64,000 bases of DNA from contig JAAFJE010000003.1 of assembly GCA_013298025.1 (NCBI GenBank), forward strand, positions 62,001 through 126,000, written 5' to 3'. The DNA comes from Cytophagales bacterium (GTDB taxonomy: Bacteria; Bacteroidota; Bacteroidia; Cytophagales; Spirosomataceae). Positions 10,843 to 20,634 of this stretch are shown here, in pieces; within the stretch, counting starts at the first letter, position 1, and each line of letters opens with the position of its first letter. The notes below the pieces were generated by a model, which worked only from the letters and a program-made list of their open reading frames with translations, made no database searches and had not been told where the DNA came from. The position numbers and the translations under genes were made by a program.

Positions 10843-11051
10843 CGCTTTACAATTGTTAAAAAGAAACAAGGGTCTTCTTCACATTTTTAAAATTTAAAAC
10901 AAATTTTTATACGGAACGTTTACGTTTCTAAACTCACTAACAACTTTATTTCAACTATTTGCTTTTAAAGATATAATTATTAGTTTTTTAGCCTTTTACT
11001 CGTTTATTTGACTTTTGGGTAATAGTATCTTAGGAAATTAAAAAACTTGTA

Positions 11052-11231
11052 ATGAATACGCATACGGTTTTAGACATTGCTCGTGGTAAAAGAAATGCTT
11101 TATTGTACGCTCCTAAAACTGGTTTGATTGATATTGCTTTAGATGTTAAAACATACATCAAAGTAAGTTTTGGAACAGGAAGTTTAGCCTATGGACATAT
11201 TAAAGGTATTTCTTTTAAACGCATGGGATAA
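11052..11231 (+). CDS. Small hypothetical protein, 59 aa
   Basis: ATG-initiated frame beginning MNTHTVLDIARGKRNA and ending ISFKRMG. No signal peptide or known motif is recognised. It lies in an AT-rich gap after the HEPN gene and before the 42-bp repeat block. It could be a real small gene, or a fragment of a longer lost gene, since the sequence is neither low-complexity nor a shadow of another frame. Confidence 0.35.
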   Translation: MNTHTVLDIARGKRNALLYAPKTGLIDIALDVKTYIKVSFGTGSLAYGHIKGISFKRMG

Positions 11232-11324
11232 AATGACACAGGCTTTTTAATCTTAACCATTGGCATGATACTTACTGGATGTCAATGGTTATTTCTTTAT
11301 ACAGCTTGTTGCATTAATACAATC

Positions 11325-11522
11325 AGTTTCTGCACTGACGGGATAAGCAACTGCATTTGTACAATTAGCTCCTGCACTGACGGCATAAGCGACTGCATTA
11401 ATACTATTTGTTCCTGTACTGATGGGATAAGCGACTGCATTTGTACAATTAGCTCCTGCACTGACGAGATAAGCGACTGCATTTGTACAATTAGCTCCTG
11501 TACTGACGAGATAAGCAACTAA
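11325..11522. repeat. Tandem array of about five 42-bp units
   Basis: A 42-bp unit (start CCTGCACTGACGGCATAAGC) repeats about 4.6 times with roughly 80-95% identity by eye, plus a diverged half unit just before it. Because 42 is a multiple of three, all six frames give 14-residue peptide repeats. One plus frame has a TAA in every unit; the open minus frame (heptad-like SSVQELIVQMQ) has an in-frame TAG just before its first codon and no ATG. I do not call it coding. It occupies part of the 760-bp gap between 10842 and 11603, which otherwise holds only the 59-aa ORF. Confidence 0.85.
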
Positions 11523-11602
11523 TTTTGCACTATAGGCTGGTACATTGCTATTTTTTGAAGCTTTTGCTATAAAGTAAAGTAGAATAAAAGGTATATATAT
11601 TG

Positions 11603-12910
11603 CTAAAAATTCTCGGTCAGTTGTTTTAATCTTTTGTAATGGAGAAACAACGCCATAAACAAAAAACAGTAGGCAATATAACCCAGAAAGGCATTATAAA
11701 AGCCATAACAAGCCGTTGAAACACCAAAGCTTAAAGCCCATAAAGCAAGGTTTGTCCTAATCCATCCGCCTTTCATTTCGAGTATTGCCAAGAGGGCTAT
11801 GACAAAGGTGCTGCCCATCAAAATAAAAGGCAATCTTGCTACAAAAGTAGTTTGATAATAATACATATTTCCGCCAAAATAAGCTGCTATACAAATACTT
11901 ATGAGTCCAACAAGAAAGTAAATCCGACGATTGTACCCAAATTTTTGTTTGAAGGTATGATACAAATACACACTACTTAGAAAACTTAAAAACGACATCA
12001 AGCACGGAAACCAATTTTGAGGCATTCCTTTGTCTTTGACCTTTGTTTCCCAAGGATTCAAATAAATAGCCAGCATCAAAGTTCCAAAAGCTAGAAAGAA
12101 AAGGACAAGATAGCTCTCTAAATGCTGAGGTAATGTTGTTTGTAATTGGATAGCTTTTGGGGCATTTTCTTTTGTAGGTGTAGCATCAAGACTATAAACC
12201 AAAAAGGCAAACAGGAAACAAATAGAGGCAAACAATTCTGTACCTTCTTCTATCACAAGAAAATAAATCGGGCGTTTGTACTCCCAATTGTGTTGTGCAA
12301 GTGCTTCTTGCCAAGCCGAAATTTCGAGGTGTTCTTGTAATGGATTGCTCGCTAGTAAAAGTACACCTAGCAACGTTAGGAAGAGTGTTTTTTTATTTTC
12401 CTTAAACTTTAGTACGAAAAAAATACTCATAAACAAGCCTCCCAATGCCACAACCAACAAAAGGAGTAGTTCTACCATGGAAGTGCTGTTGTCTTTTAAA
12501 TCCTTTACCAGTGGTAATTCGCTTGCACTTTCGTGAAAAGACCCTATTTCGTCGAATGAAAGCAACATAAACAGCCCTGCCATCAGCAACCATCCCCAAT
12601 TGATAAGGCGTTGCTTAGGTTGAGTGTATCGCAGTTGGTCTGCCCAAAAACAAAAAACTGCTGCCATGCCAACCATAAAAAATAGCATACTGGCATACAA
12701 AGCAGCTACAATATTTTCGGTCGCAAGATTAAACTGCAATACAATTACTTGAATAGACTTTCGTCCTCCTCTAAGCAAGCCGCTATGGTGTAGCCAAGTG
12801 CCTGCGAGCATGAGTAGATTCAGCAATAAGATGAGTCGGCAAACCCCATAAATTTGTTGGGCTGTTATATTGATTTTAAGTTTTAAAGAGTGATATATAC
12901 GTGTGTTCAT
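11603..12910 (-). CDS. Polytopic membrane protein of unknown function
   Basis: 435-aa protein with about ten to twelve hydrophobic segments and short charged loops. A conserved-looking acidic motif LLSFDEIGSFHES occurs after the third segment near residue 125, and a second acidic patch FLVIEEGTELFAS near 220. This arrangement recurs in uncharacterised bacterial inner-membrane proteins, but I cannot name a function. It is transcribed divergently from the multi-PAS gene at 13318 and has no operon partner. Confidence 0.8.
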   Translation of the reverse strand: MNTRIYHSLKLKINITAQQIYGVCRLILLLNLLMLAGTWLHHSGLLRGGRKSIQVIVLQFNLATENIVAALYASMLFFMVGMAAVFCFWADQLRYTQPKQRLINWGWLLMAGLFMLLSFDEIGSFHESASELPLVKDLKDNSTSMVELLLLLVVALGGLFMSIFFVLKFKENKKTLFLTLLGVLLLASNPLQEHLEISAWQEALAQHNWEYKRPIYFLVIEEGTELFASICFLFAFLVYSLDATPTKENAPKAIQLQTTLPQHLESYLVLFFLAFGTLMLAIYLNPWETKVKDKGMPQNWFPCLMSFLSFLSSVYLYHTFKQKFGYNRRIYFLVGLISICIAAYFGGNMYYYQTTFVARLPFILMGSTFVIALLAILEMKGGWIRTNLALWALSFGVSTACYGFYNAFLGYIAYCFLFMALFLHYKRLKQLTENF

Positions 12911-13317
12911 GGCTTTTACTTGTAGGCAGTATGTTGCAAATAACGGTTGAATACTTTAAAAAAAATAGTATTTCTTTACAAAAATACGCATATCTGTTAA
13001 AAGAAAAAGTAAGATAAACAAAATAACCCAACCAGAAGCCAGTTGGGTTATTCAAATGAATGTTCTACACCTATATGTTGTCAAAATTATAAAAAACATT
13101 TTAATTGTACAATAGAGGGCAATGTTTTTTATGAAAAAAATAAATTTTTGTTAAAAAAACGTAAAAAACAATAAGCCTCATTTTTAACTAAAATATGATT
13201 TTTGGTAGATTATTCATGATTTTAGTTTTATACGTAAGAATAAATTTCTATCTTTTGGAAATAAAAGACATATCGCCGTTTTGGATAGGTATGTAGCCAT
13301 TATTCCATAACCTCCTG
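12911..13317. other. Intergenic region between divergent genes
   Basis: 407 bp, very AT-rich, expected to hold both promoters. The only clear structure is the hairpin at 13022-13052. No small ORF with supporting features is seen. Confidence 0.6.
13022..13052. terminator. Terminator-like hairpin between divergent genes
   Basis: Perfect stem AATAACCCAAC / GTTGGGTTATT with a 9-nt loop. A terminator is unexpected between two outward-facing genes, so this may be left from a lost gene or act on a leader transcript. It lacks a strong T run on either side. Confidence 0.5.
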
Positions 13318-16254
13318 ATGCTAATGAATGCCTACAATTATGAAATACTCAACAATTATGAAGCATACCTACTGGTACTAGATAAAACGGGTACAGTGTT
13401 TTTCCTTAATAAAAAAGCCCAAACATTACTATCGGCACTTCATTTTCATACACCGATAGGACAATCTTTTTCTAGTATTTTTTCTAGTATAGTAGAAGAG
13501 CCTTGGCTTCATACAGGAGAGGTACTTTGTAGTTTGCCTAATGATAAAGCTGTTGTTTGGACTTTCACCTTTGATGCGTCTTCTCAGCATTATCATGGTT
13601 ATGGGCAGTTGGTAACGCTACGAAAAGAATATGAGTCATTGGCAAAAGTATTGCCTATGGCTGTAGCTGTGTTAAATAATCGAATGGAGTATTTGTATTG
13701 TAATCCGAAATGGGAACAATACTACGAAATAAATGCCTACAATACTCAAAACCTCCCTCTTTCTAAAGCAATTTACCAGCGTTGTTTGCAAGGAAAAATA
13801 GAGCGAATGGAACGCTCTCCTTTGGTGCGAGCCAATGGTAAAATCGACTGGATTAAATGGGAGGCACATCCTTGGTACACCGATGAGCATACCATTGGCG
13901 GTATCATTATTTTTTCTGAAATGGTTACGGAAAGGGTTTTGAAAGAAAACAAACTTTTGAAAATCAACCGAGAACTTACATTACAGAACTATATCAGCGA
14001 TGCTTTTTTACTCTTTAAAAATGAGGAGGTATTATTGCAAGAACTTACTTTCTTGTTGGTAGAAGAGGGAGGCTTTAAGTTGGCTTGGCTTGCGTATTAT
14101 ACCCCCGAACAGCCTGTGCTAAAGCCTCAGTTTGCTTTTGGTGACGACGACTACACAGCTACTTTGACCTTCGACTTAGATAACCCTACCCATCAAAAAG
14201 GACCAATCATTAGTGCTATACAAAACAAAAATATTGCGGTAAGTAATCAAATATCAAGTGATAATACCTACGAAGTATGGCGTACCAATGCTATGCAGCA
14301 TGGTTTTGCATCGAGTATGGCAGCATTTCTTACTATTGATGGTAAACAAGATTTAGTGTTGGGTTTGTATTCTACGGAGGCCGACTCTTTTGATTTTGAG
14401 GAGATTAAGTTTCTCAAAAGAATCACTGCCAATATTATTAATGCTATCAAAGGGCTGCGGAATGTGCAGAAAATTTATGATACCCAAAAAGAATTACTGG
14501 ATAAAATCAAAGAACTCTCAGATTATAAGCAGGCAATAGATGCCTCATCTATTGTGTATATTATTGATAGGGAAGGCGTGATAAAATATGTTAATCAAAA
14601 CTATTGTCAGATTTCTCAATACACCGAAGCGGAAGTAATAGGCAAACCGTACATAGTAACAACTCTAGGAAAAGGGGAGGAGTTGTTTATTGAAATTTAT
14701 GAAACAATTGTAAAGGGCAATGTTTGGAAAGGAGAAATGAAACATTTTGATAAATACGGCAATCTTTACTGGACACACACCACGGTTGTGCCTTTTATGG
14801 GCGAAGACGGATTGCCCGAGCATATTGTGTCTATTTCTAAAGACATAACCAAACGCAAAGAATATGAGCAACAATTACGACTTTCCAACCTGATTATCAA
14901 TGCCACCGACGATGCCATTGTGAGTAAAACCGTAATGGGTGTTATTACTTCTTGGAACAGAGGAGCAAAAGAGTTGTTTGGTTATACTGAAGAAGAGGTG
15001 ATTGGGAAAAGCATTCTGTTGTTGTTTCCTGATGATAGGATTGTCGAAGAAGTAGGTATTTTATCCAAAATTCAACAAGGAGAATCTATAGAATATTTTG
15101 AAACAGAGCGAAAAGCAAAAGATGGAAGGCTCATTCCTGTGATGCTGACCGTTTCACCGATTCGAGATGAAACGGGGGCAATTATTGGGGCTGCTAAAAT
15201 TGCTAAAAATATTGCAGCCATGAAATCGGCTGAAAAAGAAAGAGAAAGAGTGGTGCAGTCGCTTAACAAACGTGTAAAAGAGCTTACCTTGATTAATAAG
15301 TGTAGTCAATTGTTTTCAGAATCAACAACCGATATTGCCACCACTCTACAGCAATTAGTGAAAATTATTCCTACAGGTTTACAAAACTCTTCGTTGGCTC
15401 AAGTAACGGTAGATTGGCAGGATATAAAAATTGGTGATTGTAAGGTTGTTCGTGAAGACCACGCTTTAAAAGTGACCTTTCAGACGGTCGATAATGAAAC
15501 AGGATTTCTGCAAGTATGTTATAGCCAGGTAGTTGCACCTGTAGGAGAAAGCCCTTTCTTTGTAGAAGAAAGAAACTTATTACAAACCGTAGTCGATATG
15601 CTTGTGGCCTATATTAATAATGTGCTACAACAAAATATGCTCCGACAGTCGGAACTTAACCTCCGAACAGTGTTTGATACTACCGACACGGTATATATTT
15701 TATTAGATAAAGACAAAAAAGTTTTATTGCAAAACCAAGCTGCTGTAGAATTTGTAAGAAGAGAATATGGGGTAGAATACGCCGTAGGTAATTATGTAAG
15801 TGAGAATTTTCCTACCCATGTTATACATTGGCTCGACCAGCAGTTTCGTCTTTTAAGCACCCAAGATAAGGTAGTTACAACCAATAGTGTAAAACTAAAT
15901 AATGGAGAAAAACGTTGGAATTTAAGTACGTATGCTAAAATATTGGACGAACAAGGCGAGGTTTCTGGGTATTTGATTACGATTAGAGATATTACAGCAC
16001 GCAAACGTAATGAGCAGCAAAAAGAAGAACAGCTTAAATTGTATGAAGAGTTGTCGTTTATTCTTTCGCATGAGCTTCGGCATGAATATGCCAAGCTTTA
16101 CTCTATCGTTGATTTTGTAGTACAGATGCACCCGATTAGCCCTTCGGTGAGTAATATCTATAAAGAAAGTAAATCAACTTTTGAAAAGCTCAATTCGTCT
16201 ATTGACAAACTTAATGAAAGGATTTACCGTGCAAAAAATGGACAACAAAAATGA
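13318..16254 (+). CDS. Multi-PAS/GAF sensor protein with HisKA-like C-terminus but no ATPase domain
   Basis: 978-aa cytoplasmic protein with repeated PAS domains (about 10-60, 110-190, 400-510, 525-640 and 785-895) and GAF-like stretches (about 225-360 and 660-780). It ends in a helical dimerisation segment with SHELRHEYAKL, whose His is near residue 918. The protein stops 60 residues later, so the HATPase domain of a true kinase is missing. An ATG two codons downstream (13324) is an equally good start. It converges on the similarly built gene at 16332-19250 with one shared terminator between them. It may be a signal-input subunit working with a separate kinase; that is inference. Confidence 0.85.
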   Translation: MLMNAYNYEILNNYEAYLLVLDKTGTVFFLNKKAQTLLSALHFHTPIGQSFSSIFSSIVEEPWLHTGEVLCSLPNDKAVVWTFTFDASSQHYHGYGQLVTLRKEYESLAKVLPMAVAVLNNRMEYLYCNPKWEQYYEINAYNTQNLPLSKAIYQRCLQGKIERMERSPLVRANGKIDWIKWEAHPWYTDEHTIGGIIIFSEMVTERVLKENKLLKINRELTLQNYISDAFLLFKNEEVLLQELTFLLVEEGGFKLAWLAYYTPEQPVLKPQFAFGDDDYTATLTFDLDNPTHQKGPIISAIQNKNIAVSNQISSDNTYEVWRTNAMQHGFASSMAAFLTIDGKQDLVLGLYSTEADSFDFEEIKFLKRITANIINAIKGLRNVQKIYDTQKELLDKIKELSDYKQAIDASSIVYIIDREGVIKYVNQNYCQISQYTEAEVIGKPYIVTTLGKGEELFIEIYETIVKGNVWKGEMKHFDKYGNLYWTHTTVVPFMGEDGLPEHIVSISKDITKRKEYEQQLRLSNLIINATDDAIVSKTVMGVITSWNRGAKELFGYTEEEVIGKSILLLFPDDRIVEEVGILSKIQQGESIEYFETERKAKDGRLIPVMLTVSPIRDETGAIIGAAKIAKNIAAMKSAEKERERVVQSLNKRVKELTLINKCSQLFSESTTDIATTLQQLVKIIPTGLQNSSLAQVTVDWQDIKIGDCKVVREDHALKVTFQTVDNETGFLQVCYSQVVAPVGESPFFVEERNLLQTVVDMLVAYINNVLQQNMLRQSELNLRTVFDTTDTVYILLDKDKKVLLQNQAAVEFVRREYGVEYAVGNYVSENFPTHVIHWLDQQFRLLSTQDKVVTTNSVKLNNGEKRWNLSTYAKILDEQGEVSGYLITIRDITARKRNEQQKEEQLKLYEELSFILSHELRHEYAKLYSIVDFVVQMHPISPSVSNIYKESKSTFEKLNSSIDKLNERIYRAKNGQQK

Positions 16255-16285
16255 AGTATTTCTAAGTGGAGTGCATAAAATCAAT

Positions 16286-16321
16286 AGCACCGAAAAGCTA
16301 CCAATGGTAATTTTCGGTGCT
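16286..16321. terminator. Bidirectional terminator between convergent PAS genes
   Basis: Stem AGCACCGAAAA / TTTTCGGTGCT with a 14-nt loop, located 32 bp after the plus-strand stop and 11 bp after the minus-strand stop. Confidence 0.75.
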
Positions 16322-16331
16322 GTTGATTTGT

Positions 16332-19250
16332 TTAATTTTGGGTCGTTTCTACCACGTTCTTAATAATAGAATCGAGCTCTTGGGCTGTAAGATTAAGGTC
16401 GCCAAGGAGTTGTTGCATTTGGTCGTATTCGTTGGCATTCAGACAATTAAAGGCTTCTACCATAAACATGATGCGTGCCAATGGGGCTCTTACCAAATGC
16501 GATTGCGACCAAGCTATTTGGTCGAGTTTGCCTTTTTGTTGTGAAATCAAGGCTATTTTTTCGTTCAATTCTGTAATGTCTTTAGCAAAACAAGCTACGC
16601 CCGTCACCTTGCCTTCGTCGTCTCTAATCGGATTGAAATTGATGATAAACGTTCCGATAAAATGACCACCAATGTCGTTTACCTCTTCTACGACAGAATG
16701 GCTTTCCCCTTCAAAGGCTTTGGCATACCAAGCAGACCATTTGAGTTGGGCTTCCGAAGCAAATTTTGCCCGAACCTTTTCGTTGTAATAGGTTACTTGC
16801 TCACCCAAAAGCCTAGAAATACCATCAAAATAAGCCTGATTGGCCGAACTTAGCTTGCCTGTGGCATCAATAGTCCAAATAGCGTCATTGGTCGAATTGA
16901 TGATGGCTTCTTGGTGCTTTTGGGCCCTAAGCAAGGCCAAGCTTTGTTTTTTATTAATAGTAATATCTTTAAAATATACCGATAAGCCTTCGGTAGAAGG
17001 ATATACAGAGGCTTCTATCCATAAATCGAATTGTGGAAAATATTTCTCAAAATACACAGAAGTATTGTGTTGGATGGCTTCTTTGAGCTTATCGTACAAT
17101 AATTTAGCTGCATTTCTATCGAAATATTCCCAAAGATTTTTCCCAATAATTGCCTCTCTCGATTGCTTAAACATACGTTCGGCGGAGGCATTCCAGTAGT
17201 TGACAACCCAGTTTTTGTCAACGGTAAAAAAGCCATCGGTGATACTTTCGAGCGTAGTCGTAACGGCTTCGGCATGGCGTAGGGCTTCGGCTGTTTTGCT
17301 TTTGAGTTCGGTTACGTCTCGACCAATCACAAAAGCTTGTTTTTCGTTGGGGTCTGGTACTGCTACCCATTCTATGTCACGGTATTCGTTGTTGGCGGTT
17401 CTGTACCGATTGCTATGGGCATAAATAATATCGCCTTCATACAGTTTTTGTACTTGTGCTAAGGAAGCTTCGAGGTCGTCTTCGTGTACAAAATCAATGT
17501 AAGCGTGCTTTCGGAGTGTAGCGGCACTGTAGCCCAATACTTTGGTAAACGCAGGATTTGTTTTGACGAAATTGCCTTTTTTATCAGCAATACAAATCAA
17601 ATCGGCTGAATAATTAAACAAATTCAGCATCTCTTCACGGGCTTTTACTTTGAGAATAATACTGCCCAAACTTGCCGCCACGTTGCTCAAAATGGTCATT
17701 AAATGATGGTCATACGGAATCTCAGCATCGTCCATTACTAGCAGCACGCCCAAAATATCGTCGGTATTGGGGTTTTCCAGTATCGGTACAGCAATACCCG
17801 TGTAAACTCGTTTGTTATCCAGCAATTCGGCTCGACTAAAGTTGGGGTTGCGGCTCAGGTCATCAAACCAAAAGCCCTTTTTTTCTTTCCAACTCAAAAT
17901 AGGCAAGCTGCGTTCGTCAAACTTACGGGTACGATTTTGCGAATGCACCACAAAATCGAGCAGATTGAAAGCAGAAGCATTGACCGATGAACTCGCCAAG
18001 AATAGTTGTTGATTGAAAGCATCGGGCATCCAAAACTCAGCCAGTTTCCAGTCGGTAAACATCCGAATATTGTTACCAATGGCCGACAACGTTTCTTTTA
18101 AAGTATAAGAATCTTTGATAGAAGCCAGAATCATGCTGTTGAGTTCATCTTCTTGGGCTTTCAGTTCTGTTTCGGTAATATCGCTCAAAATATGCAAATG
18201 AATCCCTGCCCTGATGTTTGCCACAGCACGCCATTGCACAATTTTGGTTTGAGAATAAAAGCTATTAATATGTACTTTTCCCCTAAACTTTCCTAGGTCA
18301 TGCAAAATACTAAAAAGACGTTCGCCTCGATTGGCGTTATTTGCTACAACAAATTGCTGTACTGTAGTCCGCAAAATGGTTTGTTTAGGATGCTCAAACA
18401 AATCAATGGCAGCTTGATTTACTTCCAAAATACGGCCTTTGTCGTCGCTCAATAAAATGGCATCGGTTGCATTATCGAAAATGGCACGCAATTGGTCAGA
18501 GGTTTTCTTTTGCTCGTAGTCGGTCATGATGCGATTGGTAATATCATGGATGAGCGTCAGAATTGCCTCTTGTCCTTTGTACGAAGTAGCATGGGCTGTG
18601 ATTTCTACAAAAAGTGTTTCTCCTTTTTTGGTGCGGTGTGCTTCGTAGGTACGAGAGGGGATTTTAAGGTTTAATTTTAAGGGGTCTTGCACAATGTCTT
18701 TGTATTTGAGTTGGCAAAACTCTTTGGGCGAGTAGCCATATTTTTCACAGGCAGCGTCGTTTACCTTGATAAAAGTATCCCGCTCTGGGCTATAAACCCA
18801 CATGGGCATAGGGTTTATATCAAATAATTGCTTGTAATCGTTGGCTACTTTTTTGAAGCGACTTCGTAACGTTTGGCGTTCTTTCGAGAATAATAATACT
18901 TTTTGAATCGTATGCTCGTCGAAATGTGTATAAGAAAGATAGTCCTGTGCACCGGCCGTCAATAAACTTTGCGTAAGCGTAGGCTCTATTTGTTCGGTAA
19001 GCACAATGATGGGTGCTTGTGGTAAACGTTTCGACAAATATTCTACCAAACGAAAATGTTCGGTGGCTGTTGTTGCAGGCAAGCCCAGCAATACAAAGTC
19101 GTATCCAACACCATTTCCTAATACTTCTTCCAATGAAGTATCTCCCCAAATTACCTGTTCTACTACCGAGTTCGGTAGCGTCAACAGTTTTGCTTGTAGT
19201 AGCTCCAGTGCAACAGCATCGTGTACAATGGCAAGGATTTTATGCGACAT
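16332..19250 (-). CDS. Receiver-like, multi-PAS/GAF protein with HisKA-like C-terminus but no ATPase domain
   Basis: 972 aa from ATG 19250; a TTG nine bases upstream is less likely. The first 125 residues form a response-regulator-like domain (KILAIVHDAVALELLQAKL, then IIVLTEQ and AGAQDYLSY), but at the phospho-acceptor strand it reads FVLLGLPA with no Asp, so it is a pseudo-receiver. PAS domains follow at about 145-250 and 255-370, GAF at 395-550, then three more PAS up to about 910. The last 56 residues start SHLVRAPLARIM, a HisKA-like helix pair with His near 918, and the chain ends there. No HATPase is encoded here or next to it. The architecture mirrors the convergent neighbour and the gene starting at 61222. 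Confidence 0.86.
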   Translation of the reverse strand: MSHKILAIVHDAVALELLQAKLLTLPNSVVEQVIWGDTSLEEVLGNGVGYDFVLLGLPATTATEHFRLVEYLSKRLPQAPIIVLTEQIEPTLTQSLLTAGAQDYLSYTHFDEHTIQKVLLFSKERQTLRSRFKKVANDYKQLFDINPMPMWVYSPERDTFIKVNDAACEKYGYSPKEFCQLKYKDIVQDPLKLNLKIPSRTYEAHRTKKGETLFVEITAHATSYKGQEAILTLIHDITNRIMTDYEQKKTSDQLRAIFDNATDAILLSDDKGRILEVNQAAIDLFEHPKQTILRTTVQQFVVANNANRGERLFSILHDLGKFRGKVHINSFYSQTKIVQWRAVANIRAGIHLHILSDITETELKAQEDELNSMILASIKDSYTLKETLSAIGNNIRMFTDWKLAEFWMPDAFNQQLFLASSSVNASAFNLLDFVVHSQNRTRKFDERSLPILSWKEKKGFWFDDLSRNPNFSRAELLDNKRVYTGIAVPILENPNTDDILGVLLVMDDAEIPYDHHLMTILSNVAASLGSIILKVKAREEMLNLFNYSADLICIADKKGNFVKTNPAFTKVLGYSAATLRKHAYIDFVHEDDLEASLAQVQKLYEGDIIYAHSNRYRTANNEYRDIEWVAVPDPNEKQAFVIGRDVTELKSKTAEALRHAEAVTTTLESITDGFFTVDKNWVVNYWNASAERMFKQSREAIIGKNLWEYFDRNAAKLLYDKLKEAIQHNTSVYFEKYFPQFDLWIEASVYPSTEGLSVYFKDITINKKQSLALLRAQKHQEAIINSTNDAIWTIDATGKLSSANQAYFDGISRLLGEQVTYYNEKVRAKFASEAQLKWSAWYAKAFEGESHSVVEEVNDIGGHFIGTFIINFNPIRDDEGKVTGVACFAKDITELNEKIALISQQKGKLDQIAWSQSHLVRAPLARIMFMVEAFNCLNANEYDQMQQLLGDLNLTAQELDSIIKNVVETTQN

Positions 19251-19619
19251 AAATTTCAAATGGGTTTTGACAAGCCTTGTGTAAATATAAGGCTAAATGG
19301 GTAATAAGTCAAGAAATTTTAGTATGGTCGATGATTTTTTTGTGCGAATGTAAAACGCTTTTTCCAACAAGGGTGTTTTTGGATACTTGTTGACAAAAGT
19401 TTGGACATATTACTACTTAAACAAGGTGATGAGAAAGGCAACAAGGGTGTTTTAAAGGCAATGAATAAATATACTAAAATTTTTTATCCGATTAACTAAG
19501 GGTAAAATAGAAAAAAAAATAGTAAGACTGATTGACAGTCAAGCGTATGGAAAGGTATTCAATAAATGATGCTTGCTACCGTATCTATAGAACCAAGATA
19601 AGCATAAAAAAGAGAAATA

Positions 19620-19650
19620 AAAAGCACTTGTCCTAGCTACAAGTGCTTTT
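19620..19650. terminator. Terminator-like hairpin
   Basis: AAAGCACTTGT / ACAAGTGCTTTTT with a 7-nt loop. It lies outside any recognised gene end on the plus strand, so the transcript it would end is not known. Confidence 0.55.
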
Positions 19651-19703
19651 TACGCTAATGGTAAATCAGTCTAAATATCAAAAAGGCACGTAAATCACAG
19701 ACA

Positions 19704-19730
19704 AAAAAATGGCAAGCGTTGCTGCTTGCC
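19704..19730 (-). terminator. Intrinsic terminator of lolA-like gene
   Basis: Read on the minus strand, stem GGCAAGC / GCTTGCC is followed by a T run, 10 bp after the stop codon. Confidence 0.75.
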
Positions 19731-19739
19731 GTTTTTGAT

Positions 19740-20372
19740 TTATCGTAAATCGTTGATTTCAACGCCGGGGTATTTCGACTTGTCGAAAGCAAAATATTTA
19801 TCGTCCACGTTGAGGTTGGGCGTAAACTTATTTACTTTAAACGTTTGGCGTTTGCCGTTTTTGTCGGTAATAATCCAACTTTTCACAGACTTATCTTTTT
19901 TGTTGAGTTTGATTTTCACTTTGGCAATCTGCGAGCCTTTTTTCTCTGGCGAAAGCTCTATCACTTCGTAGGTTTCGCCTGCTTCTTTTACCTCCTCTAC
20001 AAACACATAACGATAGCCTTTTTTATCGAAAGTATAAACTCTTGCAGGATTGAGGTCGTTGTCTGATGGTTCGTATTCAGAAATATTTACTTCGTTCGTT
20101 TCTTTGATATAAGTGGCAATTTCTTTGCCATTATTAAACAATTCTTGTCCTGCCAATTTCAAGCGGTATTTTTGTCCCTTTACCGTAATGTCGCCATTCA
20201 AGGTTTGTTTTGTACCATCTGCTCCATAAGAAAAAGAAGCACTAAACGACTTCATTGCCTTGTATTTTTTCTGCATGGCATCAATGATTGCCCCTGCTTT
20301 TGAATCCTGTGCATAGCTCTGCGTACAACAAACCGTCAATGCCACCGTAAGAATAGAAATGAATCTTTTCAT
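19740..20372 (-). CDS. LolA-like periplasmic lipoprotein-carrier family protein
   Basis: 210 aa with a signal peptide (MKRFISILTVALTVCCTQS, cleavage near YAQ). The mature part follows the LolA pattern: the AIIDAMQKKYKAMKSFSASF helix, then alternating strands GDITVKGQKYRLKL, VYTFDKKGYRYVF, IAKVKIKLNKKDKSVKSW, and FDKSKYPGVEINDLR at the end. LolA proteins carry lipoproteins across the periplasm to the outer membrane. It is divergent from the YfhO gene. Bacteroidota often have several LolA-like proteins, so whether this is the main chaperone is not certain. Confidence 0.88.
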   Translation of the reverse strand: MKRFISILTVALTVCCTQSYAQDSKAGAIIDAMQKKYKAMKSFSASFSYGADGTKQTLNGDITVKGQKYRLKLAGQELFNNGKEIATYIKETNEVNISEYEPSDNDLNPARVYTFDKKGYRYVFVEEVKEAGETYEVIELSPEKKGSQIAKVKIKLNKKDKSVKSWIITDKNGKRQTFKVNKFTPNLNVDDKYFAFDKSKYPGVEINDLR

Positions 20373-20558
20373 TGCTTTTATATAATGTTTTTTCTTTTGA
20401 CAAATTTAAGGATAAAAGGTTTGAAAAAAGGCAAGCTCGTTTCAAAATACCTAATTTTTCCTAGCCTTTTCTAACTTTTATACAATTTTTAGGTAAACCA
20501 TTCCCCATACCTACGAGAATTTATCCGACAAGTTAACGCAAGAAACTAGGAATCCTTT

Positions 20559-20566
20559 TATATTTG
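20559..20566 (+). promoter_or_regulatory. Candidate Bacteroidota -7 box for the yfhO-like gene
   Basis: TATATTTG fits the TAnnTTTG -7 consensus of the Bacteroidota primary sigma factor and sits 69 bp before the ATG. A clear -33 TTTG is not seen. Confidence 0.45.
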
Positions 20567-20634
20567 CTTCATCATATACTATTTTACAGTTGGCTAGTCA
20601 AAGGCAAAACATTACAACAGAAATCTTCTATCTT

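Larger units (their letters stand above)
19251..19739. other. Intergenic region
   Basis: About 490 bp between the start of the PAS gene and the end of the lolA-like gene. It holds a 15-bp direct repeat CAACAAGGGTGTTTT at 19365 and 19439 and two terminator hairpins near its right end. No gene is recognised. Confidence 0.6.

Noticed and set aside
11297-11518. Minus-strand coiled-coil-like ORF over the same repeats
   Set aside because: Only a TTG start directly after an in-frame TAG; no ribosome-binding or promoter support.
11265-11522. Plus-strand 85-codon Cys-rich ORF over the 42-bp repeats
   Set aside because: It follows the repeat period, has no family pattern, and all other frames are also open or nearly so because of the 42-bp period; a repeat artefact is more likely than a gene.
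11325-11522. CRISPR array
   Set aside because: Units are contiguous 42-bp tandem repeats without unique spacers, and no cas gene is present.
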